Below, piece after piece: positions 34,265 through 42,798 of a stretch of DNA of 64,000 bases. Position numbers and translations under genes: made by a program. The stretch lies in assembly GCF_039531105.1 (NCBI RefSeq), contig NZ_BAAAPK010000001.1:1240001-1304000 (forward strand). The letters run 5' to 3'. Source of the stretch: Microbacterium lacus (GTDB lineage Bacteria > Actinomycetota > Actinomycetes > Actinomycetales > Microbacteriaceae). How positions within the stretch are numbered: the stretch's first letter is position 1; each line of letters starts with the position of its first letter. The notes beneath the pieces are model-generated. The model was not told where the DNA came from. It saw only the letters and a list, made by a program, of their open reading frames with translations, and searched no databases.

Positions 34265-36289
34265 TCAGAATCGTCCTCCTCCGCGGCGGCCGCGCGTGCC
34301 GCCGCCGCCGAAGCTGCCGGGGCTCATGCGACCGCTGCTGCGTCCGCCCCCGCCGAACATGCCGCCCATGCCTCCGGACGAGCCTCCGCGGCCGCCACCG
34401 CCGCCGAGGAGCGAACTGATCACGATGCCGCCGAGGACGGCGCCCATCATGTTCCCGCCTCCTCCGCCGCCGCTTCCGCCGAACATCCCGCCGCCCTGGA
34501 ACGCGTTCACGTCGTTCTGCGCGTATTGGATCGCTTGACCGGCGAGCTGGTTGGCCCGCTGCGCGTATTGCAGGGCCTGCTCGGGGTCGGCCGTCTGCAG
34601 CTGCTGCGCCTGCACGAGCGCAGCGCCGGCCTCAGCGAGCCGGGTGCGGGCTTCCGCGCCGATCGCGCCGCGCCGCGCGACGACGTAGTCCTCGGCCGCG
34701 GAGACCTGCGCCTGCGCCTGCATGATCTGCTGGCCGATCAGCTGCTGAGCGCGCTGCGCCTTCGCGGCGGCGTCGCGCACGCCCGCGACCACGCTGTCGA
34801 TCTGAGCGTTGGCCGCCTCCAGGCTCTGGAGGGTGACCAGAGGCCGGCGAGCCGTGCTCGACAGATTCGTGCGCGCGGCATCCACTTGGGCGGACGTCGC
34901 GGCGATCGCGGTGGCGACGCGCCCATCCGGGTCGGGAAGAGCGGATGCCGCGGCGATGTCCGCGGTCAGTTCGGTGATCAGCGCCGCAGCGCTGCGCTCG
35001 CCCTCGGCGAGGTCGCGCCCGAGTTTGTCGATCGCCTCCTCGAGCAGGACGGCCTGCCCGACGGCCTCCTCGGCCGCGCGGATGCTGACCGCGGCCTCGC
35101 CGCCCTTGCCGGCGCCGATCGCGGTCTGCGCGGCGGCGAGCTGCTCATCGGCGAACGCGATGCGCTGCCGGGCCTGGTCGGGATTGTCGGCGACGGTCGC
35201 GAGAGCCTCCGGCGCGTAGGTCGTCGCGAGCGTGGACAGGTGCGCGTCGGCGGATTCGATCGCGGCCGCGGCGGCGGCACGCTGCTCCTGCACCCGCGCC
35301 AGGGACTCGGGCGCGTTCTGCTCGAGGCGTCGCAGTTCGTCGAACGCCGCGGCCTTCTCATCCAGACCGGCGTTCGCCTCGTCGCACAGCCGGATGATCT
35401 CGCTGTTCCACGCCCGGGTCTGCTCCTCGGAGTCCGGCGTCGAGTCGTCCAGCTGCTGCTTGATCGTGAAGGCGCTGTTGAGGTTCTGCCGCGCCGTGGC
35501 CAGCGCCTGCTCGAACTCGCCCGTAGCGGCGTCCCCGAACTGCGCCCGGGCGAACCCGAGCTCCTGCTCGCTCGTCTTCACGGCGTCATCGGTCGCGACG
35601 AGAGCCGAGGAGGCGCGGCGTGACAGCTCGTCCGTACTGATCTGCGGCGCGCCCGGACCCGGTTGTGCGCCCACCTTCTTGCGGCGGCTGCGGACGATCA
35701 CCACGACGATCACGATCGCGATCGCGGCGAGGGCGAGGAACACCAGGAGTCCCACCGGGAATCCCGAGCCCGAAGACGCCGGCGGTGAGACCGATCCGCC
35801 GCCGGCCGCATCCTGCAGACCATCGGCGGCGGCATCCACCGCGCCGACCCAGTCCTCCGCCGCGAGCCGCGGCTGGATGAGCCGCTGTTCGATCTCGCTC
35901 AGCTGGTCGCCCGAGACGGGGCCCGCGGAGTCGCCGGACAGGTAGAACTGGCGCGACTGGGTCGCCACGGCCAGGAGGTACTGCGTGGGCCCCAGGCCGT
36001 TGATCTCTGCGGTCGTGTTCGCCCACTCCTCCGACGCGGCTGGGTCGGTGAACTCGTCGACGTAGACCACCCAGAGATCCAGCCCGGAGTCGGTCTTGAG
36101 CTTCTCGAGCCGGCTCTGCGCCTCGGCCTCCTGGCCGGCGGACAGCACTCCCGCATCGTCGAGCACATAGCCGGATCCGAGCGTCACGGGGTCGGTGGCC
36201 GACGCCGCTGCGGCGGACGTGAGCACGAGGACGGTGGCGAGCGCGGCGCTCAGCGCCGTCGTGAGCGTCGATGCCCATCGCGAACGCAT
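34265..36289 (-). CDS. TPM-domain membrane protein with long coiled-coil and Gly-rich tail
   Basis: 674 residues. Signal peptide (Ala-rich, residues ~1-30), a TPM/Psb32-like domain (residues ~35-180; YVLDDAGVLSAGQEAEAQSRL, WVVYVDEFTDP), a hydrophobic segment (~200-222, PVGLLVFLALAAIAIVIVVVIV), then ~400 residues of Ala/Gln/Glu-rich coiled coil and a C-terminal Gly-rich, Arg-containing tail. GGAGG 8 nt before ATG supports this start. TPM domains are found on extracytoplasmic membrane proteins, and TPM genes are repeatedly next to pspA, so an envelope-stress partner is likely (inference). Confidence 0.85.
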   Translation of the reverse strand: MRSRWASTLTTALSAALATVLVLTSAAAASATDPVTLGSGYVLDDAGVLSAGQEAEAQSRLEKLKTDSGLDLWVVYVDEFTDPAASEEWANTTAEINGLGPTQYLLAVATQSRQFYLSGDSAGPVSGDQLSEIEQRLIQPRLAAEDWVGAVDAAADGLQDAAGGGSVSPPASSGSGFPVGLLVFLALAAIAIVIVVVIVRSRRKKVGAQPGPGAPQISTDELSRRASSALVATDDAVKTSEQELGFARAQFGDAATGEFEQALATARQNLNSAFTIKQQLDDSTPDSEEQTRAWNSEIIRLCDEANAGLDEKAAAFDELRRLEQNAPESLARVQEQRAAAAAAIESADAHLSTLATTYAPEALATVADNPDQARQRIAFADEQLAAAQTAIGAGKGGEAAVSIRAAEEAVGQAVLLEEAIDKLGRDLAEGERSAAALITELTADIAAASALPDPDGRVATAIAATSAQVDAARTNLSSTARRPLVTLQSLEAANAQIDSVVAGVRDAAAKAQRAQQLIGQQIMQAQAQVSAAEDYVVARRGAIGAEARTRLAEAGAALVQAQQLQTADPEQALQYAQRANQLAGQAIQYAQNDVNAFQGGGMFGGSGGGGGGNMMGAVLGGIVISSLLGGGGGRGGSSGGMGGMFGGGGRSSGRMSPGSFGGGGTRGRRGGGRF

Positions 36290-36484
36290 GTTGCCCTCCT
36301 CCGCCGCGTGCAGCGCACACCCCGGACCATCGAGTCTATTCATCTGCGGGCATGCGACGGTAGGCGCGGTACGGCCCGCCGGGCGGGTCGTGCCGTCACC
36401 CGTCGCGTCCGACGGGTAGCGTGTCGATTTCGACGCACACGCCGGGATCCCGCCCGCGATCGGTGCGCGCACCTTCGGAGAACC

Positions 36485-37318
36485 ATGGACGATCGCTATC
36501 CCGCCGATGTGCTGGCCGGCGACTGGCGGGCGAGCCGTCGGCGCGTCGTCCCGAGGATCGCGGCCACGCACGACCTGGTCGTCGAGGTCGCGGCGGACGG
36601 CTTCTGCGGCGCGGTCGTCGGGGTCGCCTCGGGCCTGGTCGAACTCGAGGATCGCGGCGGTCGCCGCCGGCTCTTCCCGCTCGGCCCGGGCTTCCTCATC
36701 GACGGAGCCGATGTCGTGCTCGACCCGCCGGTGCGTGCGACCCAGCAGGCGCCCCGCCGGACGGCATCCGGATCGTACGCCGCCCCCGAGTCCCGCGCCC
36801 GCGTCGCGCGGGCGAGCCGCATCCTGGTGGAGGGCAAGCACGACGCGGAGCTCGTGGAGAAGGTGTGGGGCGATGACCTGCGCGCCGAGGGCGTCGTGGT
36901 CGAGTTCCTTCAGGGAGTCGACCTCCTCGAGTCCGCACTGCGCGCCGAGCCGCCCAGCGCGGAGCGCCGGTACGGCGTGCTCGTGGACCACTTGGTGCCG
37001 GGGTCCAAGGAATCCCGCATCGCGGACGCGATCGCACGCGGGCCGCACGGCGCTCACGTCCTGATCGTGGGTCATCCGCACGTCGACGTGTGGCAGTGCG
37101 TCACCCCGCGCGCGATGGGCATCGACGCGTGGCCGGCGGTGCCGCGCGGCGTCGACATCAAAGTCGGCACCTGCCGCGCGCTCGGCTGGCCGAGTGAGAC
37201 ACCGGCGGATCTCGCCCGCGCGTGGCAGCGCATCCTCGGGCGGGTCTCGAGCTACCGTGACCTGGACCCTGCGCTCCTCGGCCGTGTCGAGGAACTCATC
37301 GACTTCGTGACGGCCTGA
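36485..37318 (+). CDS. DUF3097 family protein (TOPRIM-like)
   Basis: 277 residues, conserved in actinobacteria. ILVEGKHDAELVEKVWGDDLR resembles the acidic first motif of a TOPRIM fold (Glu) and VLVDHLVPGSKES plus LIVGHPHVDVWQ resemble the DxD region. An N-terminal beta-rich segment (residues 20-80) precedes it. No function is established; nucleic-acid nicking or ligation is suggested only by the fold. Precedes trmB by 40 bp. Confidence 0.85.
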   Translation: MDDRYPADVLAGDWRASRRRVVPRIAATHDLVVEVAADGFCGAVVGVASGLVELEDRGGRRRLFPLGPGFLIDGADVVLDPPVRATQQAPRRTASGSYAAPESRARVARASRILVEGKHDAELVEKVWGDDLRAEGVVVEFLQGVDLLESALRAEPPSAERRYGVLVDHLVPGSKESRIADAIARGPHGAHVLIVGHPHVDVWQCVTPRAMGIDAWPAVPRGVDIKVGTCRALGWPSETPADLARAWQRILGRVSSYRDLDPALLGRVEELIDFVTA

Positions 37319-37357
37319 CCCGTACGAGCGCACCGCCGCGCTGGCTAGCCTGGAGGG

Positions 37358-38086
37358 GTGTCCGAACCCGTCTCCTTCCGCGACCGCCCGCTCTCCTTCG
37401 TCCGCCGCAGCGGCCGCATGACCGACGGTCAGGAGCGGGCCTGGGCCGACCTCGCGCCGCGCTACGTCCTGGAGGCGCCGCGCGACGAAGCGGCCACGAG
37501 CGTGCGGCCCGGCGCCGTGATCTCGCCGCGCGACGTGTGGGGGCGGGATGCCGCGCTCATCGTCGAGGTCGGCTCGGGGCAGGGACATGCGATCATCCAT
37601 GCGGCGTCTTCGCGGCCGGAGGACGACTTCCTCGCGGTCGAGGTCTTCACCGCCGGGCTCGCGCGCACGATGCTGAACGCCGAGCAGGCGGGCATCGAGA
37701 ACCTCCGGCTCGTGGAGGCCAACGCGCCCGAAGTGCTCGCCCACCTGCTGCCCGCGGCGTCGGTGACCGAGCTGTGGGTGTTCTTCCCCGACCCGTGGCA
37801 CAAGAACAAGCACAACAAGCGCCGCCTGGTCACGGCCGAGTTCGCGTCGGTCGCCGCCGCCACCGCGCTCCGCGACGGGGGAGTTCTGCGCCTCGCGACC
37901 GACTGGGAGCAGTACGCGCGACAGATGCGGGACGTCCTGGATGCCGCGCCGGAGTTCACGCGCGGGTTCGAGGGCGGCTGGGCCGATCGGTTCGACGGTC
38001 GCATCCTCACGGCGTTCGAGCGGAAGGGCGCCCGCGCCGGTCGTGAGATCCGCGACCTCGTCTACGTGCGGCGGCCACGGACGTGA
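37358..38086 (+). CDS. trmB: tRNA (guanine-N7-)-methyltransferase
   Basis: 242 residues. SAM loop VEVGSGQGHAII, the acidic motif DDFLAVEVFTAGLA, and the catalytic loop LWVFFPDPWHKNKHNKRRLV, the TrmB signature. It makes m7G46 in the variable loop of tRNA. GTG start. The stop overlaps the MFS start by 4 bp. Confidence 0.95.
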   Translation: MSEPVSFRDRPLSFVRRSGRMTDGQERAWADLAPRYVLEAPRDEAATSVRPGAVISPRDVWGRDAALIVEVGSGQGHAIIHAASSRPEDDFLAVEVFTAGLARTMLNAEQAGIENLRLVEANAPEVLAHLLPAASVTELWVFFPDPWHKNKHNKRRLVTAEFASVAAATALRDGGVLRLATDWEQYARQMRDVLDAAPEFTRGFEGGWADRFDGRILTAFERKGARAGREIRDLVYVRRPRT

Positions 38087-39411
38087 CCGAGCCCGAAGCC
38101 TCGGCATCCGCCCCGGCGCCCGAAGCCTCGGCGGCCCTCCCGGCCGACGGGCCGGCCGTCGCGAAAGACCGGTGGCGCATCGTGCGTCCGCTCGGCCACC
38201 GCGACTTCCGGGCGCTGTTCAGCGCCGTGGTGCTGTCGATCTTCGCCGCCGGAATGTGGGCGGTCGTGATGGTCTACGCGGTGATCGCGGCCGGAGGCGG
38301 ACCGCTGCAGCTCTCGCTCGTCGCCGCGGCGAACGCGACCGGTCTGCTCGCGTGTGCGATCCCGGGCGGGATCGTCGCCGATCGGGTGTCCCGTCGCCTG
38401 ATCGTGCGCATGGTCTCGCTCGCGGACTTCCTCGCGATCAGCTCGGTCGTGGTCGTCGGCGCGTTCGGCGAGGTCGGCATCCCGCAACTCACGATCGTCG
38501 CGTTCGTCCTCGGCGCCGGTGCCGGTTTCTTCTTTCCGGCCTACAGCGCGATCCTGCCGCGCATCCTGCCGCCCGGACAGCTGCTCGCCGCGAACGGGCT
38601 CGAGGGAGCGATCCGGCCCGCGCTGCAACAGGCCGCAGGACCCGCAGCCGCGGGACTCATCCTCGCGGCGCTCATCCCCGCGCAGGCGGCGATCGTGATC
38701 GCGCTCGCGCACGGGGCGGCGTTCGTGATCCTGCTGTTCCTCCGACCCGAGCCGGTCGCCGCCGAGCACGAAGAGCCCTCGACCCGCAGCGTGATGCACG
38801 ACCTCCGCGAAGCCGTCGTCTTCACGGTGCGCACGCCGTGGCTGCTGTGGACGCTGCTGTTCGCCACGATGTGGGTCCTGGTCGTGGTCGGGCCCGAGGA
38901 GGTGCTGCTGCCGTTCCTGACGCGCGAGCGGATCGGCGAGGATCCCCGCCTGTTCGGTTTCCTGCTGGCGGTGTACGGCGCGGGCGGAGTCGCCGGCTCG
39001 ATCGTGGTCTCCTCGCTCCCGCTGCCGCGCCGGTACCTCACGACGATGAATCTGGTGTGGGGCATCAGCACGCTGCCGTTCATCATCGTCGGGATCACCG
39101 ACCAGTACTGGCTGCTCCTCGCCTCGCTCTTCGTGGTCGGGTTCGGGTTCAGCTACGGCAACGTGATCTGGGGCACCCTGCTGCAGCGCCGCGTCCCGCG
39201 GCACATGCTGGGACGCATCTCGAGCCTGGACTTCTTCGTCTCGCTCGCCCTCATGCCGCTGTCGATGGCGGTGGCGGGACCCCTCGCCGAGGTCGTCCCG
39301 ATCCAGACGATCTTCATCGCGGCCGGCATCCTTCCGCTCGTCTTCGGCCTGATCGCCATCGCCGCAGCACGGATGCCGAAGGACGAGATCGCCCATCCGC
39401 TGACAGACTGA
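38083..39411 (+). CDS. MFS transporter, MFS_3/enterobactin-exporter-like
   Basis: 442 residues with a ~25-residue Ala/Pro-rich N-terminal tail and 12 helices. HRDFRALFSAVVLS, the DRVSRRLIVRM loop after TM2, and the LEGAIRPALQQAAGPAAAG segment of helix 5 are typical of the MFS_3 (EntS/macrolide efflux) group. Substrate unknown. It is translationally coupled to trmB; a functional link is not implied by the family. Confidence 0.88.
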   Translation: MTEPEASASAPAPEASAALPADGPAVAKDRWRIVRPLGHRDFRALFSAVVLSIFAAGMWAVVMVYAVIAAGGGPLQLSLVAAANATGLLACAIPGGIVADRVSRRLIVRMVSLADFLAISSVVVVGAFGEVGIPQLTIVAFVLGAGAGFFFPAYSAILPRILPPGQLLAANGLEGAIRPALQQAAGPAAAGLILAALIPAQAAIVIALAHGAAFVILLFLRPEPVAAEHEEPSTRSVMHDLREAVVFTVRTPWLLWTLLFATMWVLVVVGPEEVLLPFLTRERIGEDPRLFGFLLAVYGAGGVAGSIVVSSLPLPRRYLTTMNLVWGISTLPFIIVGITDQYWLLLASLFVVGFGFSYGNVIWGTLLQRRVPRHMLGRISSLDFFVSLALMPLSMAVAGPLAEVVPIQTIFIAAGILPLVFGLIAIAAARMPKDEIAHPLTD

Positions 39412-39415
39412 ACAC

Positions 39416-40306
39416 ATGCCCGCACACGCATCGACGGTCCTCGGCATCCGCCCGACGCTCTCGGTGGGGTTGATCCCGGCACTGCTGATCTGCCTCGCGG
39501 CGCCGGCCTTCTTCGTGGTCCGGCTGCCCTGGCTGGGGTGGGCGCTGCTCGCGGCGGGCATGCTGATCGCCTGGCTCGTACGTGCACGGACGGATGCTGA
39601 GGCCGATGCGGCACGGTCGCCCCAGACAACGGCCGGGGTGCGCACGCCGAGCCTCGTCCGCGACCTCTCGCTCATCACGGTCGGAATGCTGATCGTGAGC
39701 GTGATCGACCTGAAGGCCGAGCTCGACAACCTCGCCTTCCTCCGCTTCACCCTCGCGCTCGGCGGGGCGGTGGTCGTGCCGTACGTGATCTCGCGATTCG
39801 TCTACCGGGACTACGCGATCCGGTTCCCGTGGCGCGGCGGAGGCCGGTGGACGGCGTTCCAGTGGAGCTGGCTCATCGGCGTGCTCGTGCTGGGCTGGCT
39901 GATCCTGCCGTTCTACTTCATCACGTCGGGCGTCTACATGAACTGGCCGGTCGTGGACACGCCCGACCTGATCGCACGGCTCTTCGTCGGCGTCGGCGCG
40001 GTCGGCATCTGGGACGAGCTCTTCTTCATCTGCACGGTCTTCGCTCTGCTGCGCCGGCACTTCCCGGACTGGCAGGCCAACATCCTGCAGGCGATCGTGT
40101 TCGTCTCGTTCCTGTGGGAGCTGGGTTACCAGGCGTGGGGTCCGCTGCTGACGATCCCGTTCGCACTCGTCCAGGCCTACATCTTCAAGCGCACCCGCTC
40201 GCTCGGATACGTGGTGACCGTCCACCTGCTGTTCGACGCGGTTGTGTTCCTGGTCCTCGTGCACGCGCACAACCCGGGCTTGCTCGATGGGATCTTCCTG
40301 GTCTGA
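39416..40306 (+). CDS. CPBP-family intramembrane protein with degenerate motif 1
   Basis: 296 residues with about eight helices. Homology to the CPBP (Abi/Rce1-like) family rests on GIWDELFFICTVFALLRRHFP and on HLLFD (HxxxD) near the C-terminus. The canonical EExxxR is D200-E201-L-F-F-I: one Glu is kept, Arg is missing, and FxxxH reads FLWEL. Proteolytic activity is therefore doubtful, though the membrane fold is likely intact. Begins 5 bp after the MFS gene. Confidence 0.78.
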   Translation: MPAHASTVLGIRPTLSVGLIPALLICLAAPAFFVVRLPWLGWALLAAGMLIAWLVRARTDAEADAARSPQTTAGVRTPSLVRDLSLITVGMLIVSVIDLKAELDNLAFLRFTLALGGAVVVPYVISRFVYRDYAIRFPWRGGGRWTAFQWSWLIGVLVLGWLILPFYFITSGVYMNWPVVDTPDLIARLFVGVGAVGIWDELFFICTVFALLRRHFPDWQANILQAIVFVSFLWELGYQAWGPLLTIPFALVQAYIFKRTRSLGYVVTVHLLFDAVVFLVLVHAHNPGLLDGIFLV

Positions 40307-40458
40307 GCGCTCGTCCGCGGCGCTGCGCGCGCGCGGGCGTGGACTGAGAACAGGTGATTCGGCCAACGCAGGACGATCCGGCGCGGAAAGGGCCTGCCCT
40401 GCGCGAAGCTCCTGTTCCGGGCGGCATGGATGTCCGGCGCGCGTGCCAAACTGCGGGA

Positions 40459-41196
40459 ATGCGCTCGAGGGACTTCCGACAGCCTCCGGTCGTCAAGGTC
40501 GTTCCCCGCGAGGACGCGCCTCGAGGGACGCCGGGGCGGTGGCCCGACTCGATCCCCGCCGTCCGAGAACTGCTCGACGCGGGCCTCGACCTCCAGCCGG
40601 GCGTGACGTTCCTCGTCGGCGAGAACGGCTCGGGCAAGTCGACCCTCCTGGAGGGCATCGCGATGGCGTACGGCTTCTCGGCCGAGGGGGGATCCGCTTC
40701 CGCACAGCACCGCACTCGTCCGAGCGAGTCGGACCTGTCCGAGCGGATCCGATTGCAGCGCGGCATCGGCGCACCCCGGTGGGGCTACTTCCTCCGCGCC
40801 GAAACGATGCACGGGTTCTACTCCTATCTGGAGGAGAACCCGACGAACAGTCCCGAACCGGTCTTCCACGAGATGAGCCACGGGGAGTCGTTCCTGGCCG
40901 TCCTCGACACCAGGTTCGACTCGCCCGGCTTCTACTGCCTCGACGAGCCCGAGGCGGCGCTGTCGTTCTCGTCGACCCTCACGCTGATTGCGACGCTCCG
41001 TCGGATCGCGGATGCCGGTGGGCAGGTGCTCTGCGCGACGCACTCGCCCGTGCTCGCCTCGCTGCCCGGCGCGCACATCGTCGAGGTGGGGGAATGGGGA
41101 CTGCGCGCGTCGGCGTGGGAGGACCTCGAGCTCGTCACCCACTGGCGTTCCTACCTCGCGGCTCCGGAGCGCTACCTGCGCCATCTGCTCGACTGA
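40459..41196 (+). CDS. AAA-family ATPase (RecF/SMC-like, ABC ATPase fold)
   Basis: 245 residues. Walker A GENGSGKST after FLV, an ABC-like signature region MSHGESFLAVLDTRF, Walker B FYCLDEPEAALSFSS and a switch His in CATHSPVLASLPGA. It is a compact, single-domain member of the AAA_15/AAA_21 group, lacking SMC coiled coils and an OLD TOPRIM nuclease domain. Such genes occur as predicted excision or defence-associated ATPases, but there is no partner nuclease here. ATG 40459 is preferred to the GTG at 40354. Confidence 0.82.
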   Translation: MRSRDFRQPPVVKVVPREDAPRGTPGRWPDSIPAVRELLDAGLDLQPGVTFLVGENGSGKSTLLEGIAMAYGFSAEGGSASAQHRTRPSESDLSERIRLQRGIGAPRWGYFLRAETMHGFYSYLEENPTNSPEPVFHEMSHGESFLAVLDTRFDSPGFYCLDEPEAALSFSSTLTLIATLRRIADAGGQVLCATHSPVLASLPGAHIVEVGEWGLRASAWEDLELVTHWRSYLAAPERYLRHLLD

Positions 41197-41308
41197 CCGG
41201 CGGCGATTCTCGACCGTCGCGTAATGGAATGCCGTCCGGGGCGTCCTGGAAGTAGCGGAGGGGTCGAACCCTCGCTTGCCACTCCGTGTGGCTGCTCGTT
41301 CCAGCTCA

Positions 41309-41346
41309 TGGGTCGGCGTCGTTTCTGGGGGAACGGCGCCGACCCA
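41309..41346. terminator. Hairpin with 10-bp stem
   Basis: TGGGTCGGCG (41309-41318) pairs perfectly with CGCCGACCCA (41337-41346) around an 18-nt loop. May be a terminator for the AAA gene or for a tRNA gene formerly here; direction is not decided. Confidence 0.5.
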
Positions 41347-41375
41347 CCCCGACCGTGCGCGCAACAGTCGGGAAC

Positions 41376-41409
41376 AAGGAAAGCCGGCCCTCAGGGGACG
41401 GCTTTCCTT
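41376..41409 (-). terminator. Terminator hairpin adjoining the tRNA 3' fragment
   Basis: Perfect 11-bp stem AAGGAAAGCCG / CGGCTTTCCTT with a 12-nt loop. On the minus strand it follows the tRNA CCA end after 2 nt, the normal place for a tRNA terminator, and ends in TTCCTTGTTCC. Confidence 0.8.
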
Positions 41410-41411
41410 GC

Positions 41412-41435
41412 TGGTGCCCGCGACGGGGATCGAAC
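41412..41435 (-). tRNA. tRNA 3' fragment (T-loop to CCA), possible att remnant
   Basis: Reads GTTCGATCCCCGTCGCGGGC-A-CCA on the minus strand: the T-loop GTTCGATC, the 3' T-stem CCCGT, a 7-nt 3' acceptor arm CGCGGGC, the discriminator A and encoded CCA. The 5' part of the T-stem does not pair (GATC instead of ACGG), and nothing upstream resembles a tRNA body. So it is a truncated gene, as at an integration site or deletion endpoint. Identity (perhaps Leu) cannot be assigned. Confidence 0.72.
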
Positions 41436-41556
41436 GATCAGTCGCGCGGTGGCCGGGACTCCGTATCGCCGTCGCCCAGCGTCGCTCGTCCGGAGAACTG
41501 TCCAACCCCCGCCGATCGAATCCCGAGCGGCGAGTCGCCCAGAGGCAAAGCCCGAT

Positions 41557-42645
41557 TCACTCCGGCGCGCTGCATCGGGACGAGATGCCCATGCGGATGA
41601 GGCCGTCGATCGTCGTGGAGTCCCGGATGCTCATCTTCTCGACGGGCAGGGTTCCGCTGTAGCGGATGTCTTCCTGCATGGCGCGGTCGGGAGAGTAGCC
41701 GGCCGCATCCCAGACCTGGAGGATTCGTGCGAGCGAGGCGGCGTTGTCGTCCGTTGTGAACTCGATTCCGACCCCGACGCGGGTCCCGTCCTCGCCGCAC
41801 GCGGTCGTCACGAGTTCGAGCTCTTGTGCGTCGATGATGGCTCCCGTGGCGTTGCGGGCTGACCCCGCAGTTGCGGCAAGCGAGGCAGCCGCCATCTCCG
41901 CGACTCCTGCGCGAGCCTCGTCGGCGGTGTAGACGGGCCGGGGCGGCGGTGTCGGCGAGGGCTCCCGCGTGCCCGCGCTGAGACCGCAGGAGAAGGCTCG
42001 GTCGGTTCGTGTGGGGAGGGTGAAGGCGGGCTCGCCGTCGGTCGCTGTCGGGGCGGCCAGGTAGTCGAAGCTGGAGGAGTACCAGACCCGAAGCGCATCA
42101 CCGTCGCCCGCCACGGCATAGGCGCCGTCGGCGAATGGGTGATATCCGTCGTCGCCACCGGTCCGCTCGACGGCGGTTGCGAAGATGCCATCCGTTCGGT
42201 ACACGGTGCCCCAGCCGGCGAGGAGGAAGGAGTCCTCCTCGATCACGTATCCGGTTTCGCACCCGGCGCTGATCAGCGGTACGACCGTCGCGGAAGAGGT
42301 GAGCACCCAGACGAATCCGGCCAGACACGCGGCAGCGATCGCGGCGAGACGCGCCGGAACCATCACGAGCAGCCAGATCCGCGACACCGGGATCAGACAC
42401 AGTCCCACCGCAAGAGACGTCAGAGCCGCGACGACGGCCACCGTCCCGATCCGCGAGGACCCCATCGTTCCGATCAAGACGGACACCTGGCCGTTCGATC
42501 CGGTGGAGATCGCCAGCAAGAACACCAGTACTGCGACGGCTGCAGCGAAAGTCGCTCCTGCTGCCAGAACCACCCGACGTCGCAATCGAGACGGGGATGC
42601 GGGACCCTCCGCGTCCTCTTCCGTCGAAACCGGCGCGCTGGACAC
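41557..42645 (-). CDS. Hypothetical four-TM membrane protein
   Basis: 362 residues, GTG start. Charged N-terminus, then about four hydrophobic segments before residue ~140 (LVFLLAIST; VAVVAALTSLAVGLCLIPV; IWLLVMVPARLAAIAAACLAGFVWVL), and a soluble ~220-residue extracytoplasmic C-terminal part with several Cys and a Pro-rich run (PSPTPPPRPVY). Near its end, DGTRVGVGIEFTT and ARILQVWDAAGYSPD suggest a small alpha/beta domain. No family recognised. Lies at the left end of the tRNA-fragment-bounded region. Confidence 0.7.
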   Translation of the reverse strand: MSSAPVSTEEDAEGPASPSRLRRRVVLAAGATFAAAVAVLVFLLAISTGSNGQVSVLIGTMGSSRIGTVAVVAALTSLAVGLCLIPVSRIWLLVMVPARLAAIAAACLAGFVWVLTSSATVVPLISAGCETGYVIEEDSFLLAGWGTVYRTDGIFATAVERTGGDDGYHPFADGAYAVAGDGDALRVWYSSSFDYLAAPTATDGEPAFTLPTRTDRAFSCGLSAGTREPSPTPPPRPVYTADEARAGVAEMAAASLAATAGSARNATGAIIDAQELELVTTACGEDGTRVGVGIEFTTDDNAASLARILQVWDAAGYSPDRAMQEDIRYSGTLPVEKMSIRDSTTIDGLIRMGISSRCSAPE

Positions 42646-42798
42646 TCCTCGAGCCTAAGAGGCCGGCACCGCCCGAGAGATGCCCGCCGACTCACCATCG
42701 CCCGCTGATGAGGATGCCGACATCATCCGCCGCCCGGATCCGTTCAGGAATCGGGTTCGGAGACTGCGTGAATCACGCCGGGTCTTTGCGCTCGCGCA

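Larger units (their letters stand above)
41197..41556. other. Intergenic stretch with tRNA remnants and hairpins
   Basis: 360 bp without a convincing gene. It contains a weak tRNA-like hairpin (41250-41290, GCG-AGGG around TCGAA), a 10-bp stem TGGGTCGGCG / CGCCGACCCA (41309-41346), the terminator at 41376-41409 and the tRNA 3' fragment at 41412-41435. A translated open frame crosses all of these and is not credible. Confidence 0.6.

Noticed and set aside
34265..38107. Single 1,280-codon minus-strand frame
   Set aside because: Only residues from the ATG at 36289 on form the TPM protein; the upstream part is antisense to DUF3097 and trmB and has no family character.
41247..41290. tRNA-like hairpin (GCG-AGGG around TCGAA)
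   Set aside because: Stem has a bulge, loop is 6 nt and no acceptor or anticodon arm can be folded; too weak to call a tRNA or tmRNA end.
41224..41862. Open frame crossing the tRNA fragments and terminators
   Set aside because: It runs through RNA-type structures and hairpins; residues of this kind are usual spurious translations of tRNA regions.
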